Below, piece by piece: positions 45,800 to 55,900 of a stretch of DNA of 64,000 nt (position 1 is the first letter of the stretch; each line of letters starts with the position of its first letter). The notes under the pieces were generated by a model, which made no database searches, had not been told where the DNA came from, and saw only the letters and a program-made list of their open reading frames with translations. The position numbers and the translations under genes are program-made. Source of the stretch: Hypomesus transpacificus (Eukaryota; Chordata; Actinopteri; Osmeriformes; Osmeridae); assembly GCF_021917145.1 (NCBI RefSeq), contig NC_061082.1:17029682-17093681 (forward strand), given 5' to 3'.

Positions 45800-46120
45800 G
45801 TGAAATGTATAAAGAGCTACAACGCATATATGGGAGGTGTGGACCTGCACGACCAATGAGTGAACTGTTGCCGGATTGGCATTTGATCAAAGAAGTGGTG
45901 TCCATGCTACAGCTGGGCACTCAACAGTCCTATGATCCTCTCCTCCTGGTGTTACAGGTCCATGGGGGTGTAATGGGAAGAGGGAGGGGAGGCTTTGGGT
46001 GGAAGGGTGGGGTCTATATCTTTGGTGGTATGACACCCAAAAAAAAACTGTATAATTTCATTCATTCAAAACCCACCAAATATCCATTCATACAGGTCAT
46101 ATGAAGAGGGAGACCAATCT
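45800..46120. other. intergenic stretch with an unassigned short ORF
   Basis: An open frame from about 45805 on the plus strand begins MYKELQRIYGRCG and turns into low-complexity sequence after about 50 residues. Its first part is not simple sequence and could be a transposon remnant linked to the piggyBac-like relic that follows. I cannot assign it. Confidence 0.3.
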
Positions 46121-46127
46121 CCCTCTC

Positions 46128-46345
46128 CTTTAAAAGGTTGGTTGCCCAGAGTCTCCTCCAGCACCATGGGATGAGGCCACAGGGGCTTGGAGGAAGGTCA
46201 GCGTTGGGCTCTGCAATGTGAGGCGGAAAGATTTGACCATTTGAACCACTGTCGAAAATGTGATGGAAAAACTCCCTTTGCATGTGAGAAATGTGATGTT
46301 GCTTTGCATGTTGATTGCTTCAAGGTCTTTCATGTGAAACAGTAA
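46128..46345 (+). pseudogene. piggyBac-like transposase C-terminal relic
   Basis: The stretch 46226-46345 encodes HCRKCDGKTPFACEKCD followed by VALHVDCFKVFH and a stop. Cys and His spacing fits the C-terminal cysteine-rich domain of piggyBac transposases (CxxC...CxxC...LHxxCFxxYH). Just upstream in another frame (46128-46217) is 'RLVAQSLLQHHGM', broken by a stop, so the copy is frameshifted. No catalytic DDD core is recognisable nearby. It is a dead fragment, sense strand plus. Confidence 0.55.
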
Positions 46346-47149
46346 AACCACCCGTAGGGAGAGGAACAGAGGGAGAAAGATAGATGGAAAGGTAGAACAG
46401 GTACGACACGAGACAACTTCCTATTATGAATTTTAATAATTTTCTCTTCAATTTATTTTCATTTAACTTTTTGATACACAGTGGCCTGTTGGGGCAACTT
46501 AATGTCTGCATTTTGTGCTGTACTATGTTATACCACTGTTATACCCAGACAAATGGGTTTGTTGTTGACTGTTTAAATCCCCATGTATTCAAGAAGATTT
46601 TGAAATGTTTGTGTTTTCATATTCAAAAGATTATAAGCTAGAGGCAGCTTTTTGGGGTTAGCAGACAATGTTCTTACACTTTTATACTAAATGTGTTTAT
46701 GAATAAAGATGGGGTCAACTGAAAGCAGTTATTTTTAATTAGATGCCAAATGTTCTCCTATTCAAATTTGACATTGGAGGGGTGCGTACAACGTAGGCCT
46801 ATTTGCCCACCAGCAACTATAGTTGCTGGACTGATAGCTGTGCAGTCAAGAAAGAAAGGAAAAAAACTGGGGGAAGTGTTTGCAGAATATGTTCTTATAG
46901 GACACTACACGACTATGAAACCTTTTAGAAACATTTTGGCACAAATGGGAAATCTAGTTCCTCTCCAGGTGGCAGTGTATGTAGATAAGTGCAGTTTGGC
47001 TTTTGAATTGATGAACGACTGGCTACTAAGTCTGCCGTGGTAAGGAGAAGGGGGGAAAGTATTAGTATTGGCGCAGGCATATATTACACAACTCTATTCC
47101 AACATCTTCTTATAGGGTTCCTCTTGACGCACACGGCCTATACTGTTCG
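46346..47149 (-). other. il17d: il17d 3' UTR or flank
   Basis: No gene is recognised. On the minus strand an AATAAA equivalent lies at 46452-46457 (tttatt on plus), a possible but distant poly(A) signal for il17d. An ORF on the plus strand near 46750-47043 shows no known domain. Confidence 0.4.
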
Positions 47150-47869
47150 TTAAACGTTCTTATCATTGATGAGCGGTTTGGCCTGCGCTCGTTCCAGACT
47201 CTGGTTGCTAGTCTGTACGTCCCTGTCTTTCGCCAGCAGCGGGACGCACGTGCAGCCCACTGGGATGGAGACATAGCTCTCGGTGTAGGAATGACGACCC
47301 CCCACGCAGGAGCCAGTGCGTTGCAAGATGACGGACGGCATATAGACCGGGGTGCTACGGTACTGGTCACTCTCCTGTCCGAAGGGACCCGTCAGGCAAC
47401 CTTTACATAAACAGTAAGCTTCTGGAATGAACCGGGGGTACCTTGCTGGGTCGTGGGAAATCCTGTCAATATACATTGAACAACAATATATTGAATATTT
47501 CTGAACGGGGTTTCAGCATTAAATACATTTCTTATCCATGCCTTATCATAATTTTTTGTAACCTGCGTACCTGTATGCCCATGGAGAGAGGCTGAGAAAG
47601 TTCACTGGGATCCGGGACTTTCTATCGGGAACCGGGCGGCCAGCGGATGGGCAGGTCAGATTTTGTCTCTCCAGCGGCGCCAGCTGCAGAGTATGGTGGA
47701 ATGCGCTAAGGACACCGACCGAAAGTCGTCCGAACATTTGTTCCAGGATCTCCTCCGGTAAATCAAGACACGAACGACTTCGGGTAGTTTTCCTGGATGT
47801 CCTGGCTGCCAGAACCCCCTCGCTCAAAAGGACAAGATGCAAAAACATAGGGAAAACTCGATAAAACAT
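47150..47869 (-). CDS. il17d: IL-17D, interleukin-17 family cytokine
   Basis: Two coding exons on the minus strand: 47869-47571 and 47462-47150. They join in frame (SPWAYR/ISHDPARYP) to give 203 aa (human IL17D 202). IL-17D is a secreted cystine-knot cytokine that induces inflammatory mediators; CD93 has been reported as a receptor. Seen: a hydrophobic signal peptide (about 1-21), the D-type core LSAFHHTLQL and 'EAYCLCKGCLTG', and 'CTCVP' near the end. Cysteines are at 34, 73, 117, 119, 122, 152, 170 and 172. N-glycosylation sequons lie at N70 (NLT) and N186 (NQS). Within the family, the conserved 'SPWAYR..DPARYP' and the lack of a long N-terminal extension favour IL17D. It follows ift88 on the same strand, about 1 kb downstream of that gene's stop. 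Confidence 0.96.
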
Positions 47870-48914
47870 TGTTGCGCACTAGATTGCAACCTGCGAACGG
47901 CTTAAAATAGTATAGCAAAAACTTGGGGTAAAAAACTACGCAGAATTTAGAAACTATTCACACGTGACGTCACATTTGAAATGTGGTTGACCAAGTAGTC
48001 CGACTTTTTCTCACAATATGCCAAATACTTGTCTAATCTACTTTCTTGCGTGTAAATCTTTTAGCGGTCTCTGCGTGTGATCGCCAAGTGACAGTTAATA
48101 AATGTACACAGTATAATGAATAATATACTGATAAACGATGAAGCCGTCCATTTTAAGTGTCCTGTTTCTCCCGAGTTTCTGCAGAGCAGGAGAAGGTTTG
48201 TGCTCTCAGGAGAGCAGGGGGTAGGACACTTGGCGCTGGCTTTTTGTCGTCTCTGCAGAATAATACGCACAGATCTTTCTTCTGACACATATTTTCCGAG
48301 TTGAGAACAGATGAGTTATAGGACCAGAATGCTTCGTAAAGGATTCTCCCACCTGCGCTATGGGAAGACTTTCCAGTGACTTAACTGCAGTATAACTGTA
48401 AAGAGGAGCTCTTAATTAACCTGCCATGTCATGGAGATAAAGGTTATGTAAAGTTGAAGTCATTCTACATACCGTTCGCATTTGTGTAGAAGTGCAGCAT
48501 TCAATTTATAACCTTTTATTTAACAAGTCCTTGAGTAGAAAAAACGAACTGACTTGTGATTGAAAAATAACATTTGATCTTGCATAAGAAAATAAGAAAA
48601 AGACAATCAAGAACTGTTGCTGTAACTTCACTCAAAGTTACACAAAATATACTCACACACAATAAATAATCCATTTGTTACAACTAATATAAACTGTATC
48701 AAGCATTCCATGAAATATGATGACTGACTCTTCTATGATACATGGAGCTCTATAGATATAATGATGACAGAATTTCCATTGATGCCTTCCAGCTGATGAA
48801 TGCCTTTAGAGTCACATAAGGAAAACGTATCGTTTCAGTTGGCCCGTGTCAGTGCTGTGGAGGTGTCACGTGGTGTGCTGGAGCGTGCTCCTCTCTGGGA
48901 GAGGAGGTGGCGGG
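47870..48914 (-). promoter_or_regulatory. il17d upstream region and ift88 3' UTR
   Basis: This gap holds the il17d promoter on its left and the ift88 3' UTR on its right. A poly(A) signal for ift88 on the minus strand (AATAAA, plus-strand tttatt at 48515-48520) lies about 400 bases after the ift88 stop. No other gene is seen. No specific il17d regulatory site is claimed. Confidence 0.5.
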
Positions 48915-49718
48915 CTACTCTGGCAGGAGGTCCTCTCCCAGCTCCTCATCCGCAAACTCATCGTCTTCCATGCGCTTTTTGGCCGCAGTCTTCGGTCTCT
49001 CCATCTGTGGCCCCAGAGGGTCCACGTAGGAGGCATCTAGCACACAGACACCATCCGTCAACACGGCTGACATTCACCACACTGGCTACTGCATGGTAAC
49101 ATCTGTAGTAACGAGACTGTGGCAACCACTACTGTCACCTCAAGCCCATTGAGGTAATAGTGGTGTAGTAGTGGCCAGACAGACAGTTTGTCTCTCTTTC
49201 TTAATAATACTTTGGCTTTGACGAACAAAAAACACCTTACTTTTTCCAATCCTTCTTTTAAATCTACCATTCTGCTGCAGTAAAGTAACTGCTGTGTATT
49301 ATGGTGTGATGGTTTAGCAGTGTGGCCCATCATTACACAGGCTGACATATGTATGTAGCAGTACGTAACAACATAGGAAGAGAGCAGCTCAATGTGATGG
49401 GTTACGACATACACCTGCGGGGGAAGACGGAGGTGAGAGGTCACCAGAGGTGACGTGATTGGCCGGCTCACCTATGTCTCTCTGGCTGCTGGCCTCGTAG
49501 GGCTCGTTGGCGCCGGGCAGCGCCCTCAGCCTGGCGCTCAGACGCTCTCCTTTGGCACTGGCACCATGGCTGCTCTGCCCGCTGTCTGAGCGTTGAGGAC
49601 AAACACAGTGTTAACACTGAGGATGCACGCGCACACACACACACACACACACACCACACACACACACATACAGGGCAACTCAGCCTTGAGGACAAACACA
49701 GTGTTAACACTGAGGATG

Positions 49719-49766
<48 letters not shown>

Positions 49767-52700
49767 AACACTTTAAACAGTGAGGACACACACACAGACA
49801 AACAAATACACTGTGTTAACAGTGAGGACACACACACACACAGGGTCAATGTTGTCTAAATACACAAACACACACAGGGTTAACTATGAGGACAAAAACA
49901 CACAAGATTAACGCTGAGGACAAACACACAGGGTTACAGCGTTAATTAAATATGAATATATTAAATTAACGGATATACAACAAATATACAAACACACACA
50001 AGGTTGACGTCATCAGGTTTCTGGCTAACTGGCTGTGTGTGGGAGTGTGTGTGTGTGTGCGTGTGCGTGCGTGTGAGCTCTAGGCCCACGTGGCAGTTTA
50101 GAGAAATGGGGGACAGGCCAGACTCCCCCACACCCCACATCTGGCCACCATGTAGTCGTGGAAACAAGTCCAGGAAGCTAGGAAAACAGGAAGGAGCACG
50201 AGCATTCCCCTGTCCTCCCTCTCCTCCTGCAGATGAGCCCCAACCTGGAGGCCCTGTTCCCTTCACATCCACCAGCTCCACACATCCCCCCCACCACGGC
50301 CAGCTGCCTGCACCGTCCCATGGGTAGGGACAACTCTACAACACGGTTGTTTATGACCCTCTTCACCCTTTGGATGAAACGCACACAGCTGTACACACTA
50401 AGCTGAGAGCGCACTGCGTGTGGGAGTATCACAACGCCCTCCACACAGTGTGGAGCGTGCCCGCTCTGAGGACGCGGCAGCTACACGGCAGAGTCGTGCT
50501 TTTCACAGTCGTCGCCTGTCTAAAAGGTTTAAGCCGGAGTTGTACGCGTCCTGAGTTTACAGCCCACCGGGTCTAAGGGGGCCCATTCCTGTGGAAAGTG
50601 TTCCTGAAAGCTTTTTCAGTCGTGGCTCTCGCACCTCTTTGCAGAGTGCTCAGTGCAAACACTCAGAGGAGGGAGGGGAGGGGAGGGAGGGAGACATTCT
50701 TGGCAAACAAGGATGACAGCAGCCTGTGAGAGATTTCTGGGATGATGTGAACTGAAGAACGTGCTAGTTGAAATCCAGGTGGACACATATTTTTTATGGG
50801 TATCTGTTTTTACTGAGGACATAATGTACCTACTTGTCACATTAACGTCTAAAATAAGTCCCTGTCCAAGATTCTATCATCTCAGCAGAGGCCCAGCCTG
50901 CGTGCTACATACCTCTGCCTGGCTCCAGAACTGGACTGTGTTTAGTCTCAGAGACCGACACTGAGCAGACCCAGAGAGAAAATCAGGGAGAACAGAGAGA
51001 GGAGACAGATACATGCAAGACCGGGTTAAGAATAGAAGGTTAGACAGCTCTCTAGTGTAGAGGACAGGTGGAGGGACATGGAGAAAGAGAATTGATGGTC
51101 TGTGTGCGCGTGTGTGTGCACGTGTGTGTGCGCGTGTGTGTCTGCTCACCTGCTTTGTTTTCCACATCTGAAGCAGTGTGAGAGGAGAGAGAAGAGGAGA
51201 ATGTAGAGTTGTAGCTTCAGGCAACAGCTGTCTGGCTGCACTGGTGACTGCAACCTCATCACTACACAAATCTGGGCCTGGTTAGAGAAGCTGCAACTTT
51301 GCCTGTCTCCCATACACAACGCTGATGGTGAATCTGGTTTCCACTGTCAGAGCCAGAGGAACCACGTGTGCTTGCTCTAAGCACACAGAGAAGCAGAAAG
51401 AAAAAGAATCTACTCTGCCTCTACAAACACAGATTCAACTCTGGCTATAAACAGAGACTATACTCTGACTCTATACAGTCTACTCTGACTCTATACAGTC
51501 TACTCTGACTCTATACAGTCTACTCTGACTCTATACAGTCTACTCTGACTCTACAGAAGTAGGCTCTACTTTGACGCTACACACAGATACACTACTCCGA
51601 CATTACAAACACAGAGACATGATTGTACCTATGGCCTTCTTGGGAGAGGTTTGGACAGGCTTCGGGGTACCCAAAGGGGTACCCACTGTCCAGGAAATGC
51701 AAGAACCAACAGGTAAGAAAAGAATGTTGGGAAAATGGAATATCATCTGTACTGGAGGTGGCTAGTACTGAAAGGTTATAGCTGAGGATGTGTTGTCAGG
51801 CATATTTGAGGGGATTGGATGACGTCAGGAGTGAAGATGTGTAGGGTCCGATTGTTCACTCACCACTACTGGCACTGCCCTCTCTGCGGCCCCTGGCACT
51901 GCCCTCCCTGGCCGACTTCACCCTCTATCACACACAGACACACACACATACATCTTGGTGAGCTTTAGGGCTGTGCCACAGTGTAATAATACATCATCAA
52001 GGGTCACCCCCCCCCCCCCCCCCCCCCCCTCAACATTTCTACAAAATCCTAGGATGAGGTGTTTAGTTGGTCTCTACGGTCAGCAATCAGTATAAGAGAG
52101 ACCTGCAGGCTGTGGCCAAATAGTGGAGTTAGTTGACGACATCATGCTGGCCTGAGCCAGAGAGCAGAGCAGGCCTCCAGACCCATCCTAATGCAACAAC
52201 ATCTCAATGTGGATTTAGCAAACAGCTGCTTCTAATTCCAAGAGAGGTTTATCTCAGGATCTGTCTGTAGGGGCTCGGGTGTGTGTGTGTGTGAGTGTGT
52301 GTGTGTGTGTGTGCGTGAATGTGTTTTTGAGTGAAAGGGGGGGGCACGCCAGTAGAAGTACGTGCTTTGACAGCAAAAATGATCCCCTTATAGAGGGTTA
52401 AGGAGTAGGATGGAAGTACCTGCTCTCTGATTTCCTTCATCTTCTCCACTTTCTTCAGTTTGGTGGCATAGTCCTGGACCTCCTTCAGCCCCATGTCTGT
52501 GCACAGCCTCACCAGAAAACGAAGACCTACACGAACACACACGCACACACACGTCCACAGTTACACAATAACTGAATTCCTATTTGGAAGCCAACATCAT
52601 CACAGAGATAGAGAGTGATGGCGGAGAGCTTACATTCAACATTCTCTGGGAACTTCCGATGTATGTCTTTGTATGTCTCCAGAGCTCTCTGATAGTTTCC

Positions 52701-52874
52701 TGGAAAGACAGAGGGGTGTTGTTCAACACTGGTCTGCTAAGCTGATGTTGTGGTACACAGCATGCATATTATGATGAGGTGAAACATAGAGACTCACCAC
52801 TCCTCCTGTAACAGCTAGCCACCATCAGCTGCCACTTCACCTGGGTGGGTCTGGAAGCACGCACACACACACAC

Positions 52875-52946
<72 letters not shown>

Positions 52947-55900
52947 TGTTCACACACGCCATGTTCAGGCACACAGCCAACTGATCATAGTGTGGTCGTA
53001 CTGTCGACTTACTGGATGAGTGTGGCTCTCTCAAAGTACTGGATGGCCTTCTCACAGAACTGGGTGTCGATGTAGTAAGCTCCCAGCCACTCTATCACCT
53101 CCATGTTGGAGGGGAAGTATCTGAACGACTGCGCAGGAGGAGGGAGAGCAGAGAGACAGGCTTCAGAGAGAGCAGAGAGACAGACATTAGAGAGAGCAGA
53201 GAGACAGACAGACTTTAGAGAGAGCAGGGAGACAGACTTTAGAGAGAGCAGAGAGACAGGATTTAGAGAGAGCAGAGAGACAGGCTTTAGACAGAGGAGA
53301 TAGACAGGCTTTATAGAGAGCAGAGAGACAGGCTTTAGAGAGAACAGAGACAGGCTTTAGAGAGAGCAGAGAGACAGGCCTTAGAGAGAACAGAGAGACA
53401 GGCTTTAGACAGAGGAGATAGACAGGCTTTAGTGAGAGCAGCCTCTTTAGTGATGTGTCTGTGTGAGTAAACCACCGCGCTCAGCCATCGTCCTAATCTA
53501 TAGTGTGTTCCTTATTTGTGTCAGAGAGGCAGGCTCCCCCTACAGCATGGCAGGGTGTACTGCACCTCATAGTAGTACTGGAAGGCCTGGGATTTATCTC
53601 CCTCGCTGTCATACAGCTCCCCCAGCTTGGCCAGCACGTGGGGGTCTGTGGGCGTCACGCTGATCAACTGCATCAGCCACTCGATAGCCTGGTGGGGGTC
53701 CTCCAGCTTCTCATAGCTGGGGGGGGGGGGTCAAGGATTACACACACACCCCTAAACACACGCACATAACCACACACGCATGTGCTGTATACCTTAATAC
53801 ACACACACCTAAACACACACACATAACCAAACACATGCACACACATAACCCACACACATGCACGTATACCTTGGCGCACATGCACCTAAACACGCACATA
53901 ACCACACACATAAGCACCCCCACACACTTCCACGTATACCTTAACACACACAGATAACCATGCACACCCATAACCACCCCAAACGCATGACCTCACACAC
54001 ACAACCTCACACAAACATAACCATTTTCAAGTGTGCCTAAGCCCAGCCCAGATGGTTGGGTGTGTGTCAGGATACAGGCTGGCCAGCTGGTGCATAACCT
54101 GAGCGCTGTTCCGGAGGATGGCGTGCAGTTTGAGGAAGCAGTCCAGAGACTCCTCCAGACGAACCAGGTGCTTATAGGTCAGACCTGCAGGAGGGGAGGG
54201 CCTTCAGTCCAGAGTAGCTCACCCTCATCTCTGCTTCGACTAGGACCTCTGACAACACTACCAGCCAATGAGGTCTTTCCTGACCTTACTCAGGTTGTAG
54301 AGGACCAATCAGCAGTTAGCTTACCCAGGTTATAGAGGACCAATCAGCAGTGAGTTTACCCAGGTTGTAGAGGACCAATCAGCAGTGAGCTTACCCAGGT
54401 TATAGAGGACCAATCAGCAGTGAGTTTACCCAGGTTGTAAAGGACCAATCAGCAGTGAGCTTACCCAAGTTGTAGAGGACCAATCAGCAGTGAGCTTACC
54501 CAGGTTGTAGAGGACCAATCAGCAGTGAGCTTACCCAAGTTGTAGAGGACCAATCAGCAGTGAGCTTACCCAGGTTGTAGAGGACCAATCAGCAGTGAGC
54601 TTACCCAGGTTGTACAGGGCCTCGGTGCAGGAGGAGTCGTTCCTGAGGGCCTCCTTGTAGAACTCAGCAGCCTTTGCGTAGTCATGCCTCACGAACACCG
54701 TGTTGCCCTTGTTGATCAACGCGGCCGGGTTGTAGCGGTCCGCCGTCATGGCCAGGTCGGCGTAGCGGTCCGCCTGGGCGTAGTCCTTCTCCTGAGGGGC
54801 CAGAGGTCAAAGGTCAGAGTGACAACCCCTTTAGAAGGTCTCTCTGTGTCTCGAGTCTGCAGCTGTAGGGTCACCTCCAAGTCGTTGACTTGAAGACTTA
54901 CCAGGAAAAACAGGAAGGAGAGGTTGGTGGCAGCAGCGCTCTTCACTCGGCTGTCTTTCTTCTCAAAGGTCCTCAGGGTTTCCACAGCCTGTACAAGCAC
55001 ACCCCCAGACCCCAGCCCAGGGTCAACACAACTCAGGTCCTGCTCACACGCTGGCATGACCACCACACTGTAGGATGTAGGTCATTTAATGACATTATTT
55101 TAGCATGAAGCTAATTTAATGAGAGTATCCAATGTAGGATGATGGTACTTTATTAGTAACATCAGCAAAAGCAAATCCAATGACTTGAAAGGAGGTCGGA
55201 AGACAGAAGACACACATACCTCAACCTCAGAGGCCATGCAGGTGGAGACAAGGAGAGCAGGACAAACAAAACAGTGGAAGTGAACAAAGCGAACTGTATG
55301 GAAACCGGTCTGAACCGGCCACAGGCCATGCAACATGACGTTTAAATGGACCAGCAACACCAGCATGGAGAACAGGGGACGGAGGAAACGAAGGAGCCTC
55401 TGGCTTTGTGACGGAGGAAGAAGGCGGCACACTCACTTGGTTGAAGTCCCTCTGTCGGAGGTAGGTGATGGCTTTGTTGATCTCCAGATCATTGGCCAAC
55501 TCCACGTACTGGGAACTCTTCACCATCTCCACACACCTGCAGGAAAACACGCCCGACCGTTACCATGGAATTACATCACCTACCATAACCTATATCACCC
55601 TCCTCAATAGACCACGACAGCTAGCTAGCTAGCTAGCTTGGCCAGGACAATTAGTCTAGCAGACAGATGTGCAGCCAGTCGGTCTGCTGCTGAGGTTTGC
55701 TGCAACGCACCAGTCAAACCCAGCAGCAAAGGATGTCTCGATGGCTGGAGCAATGAGCTTGGCAGACGTCATGATGAACTTCTCAGCCAAGGCTTTCCTG
55801 TGAAGGAGAGGAAACACAGGACAGCCAGAGAGAACAGTCAGAGGAAGGTGGCAGATGCTGTTTGCTGTTTGAGCTGGAGGAAGAGAGGAGTCGAAGGAAA

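Noticed and set aside
46750-47043. 97-aa plus-strand ORF upstream of the il17d 3' end
   Set aside because: No recognised domain, no splice or start context, and it lies in likely il17d 3' flank.
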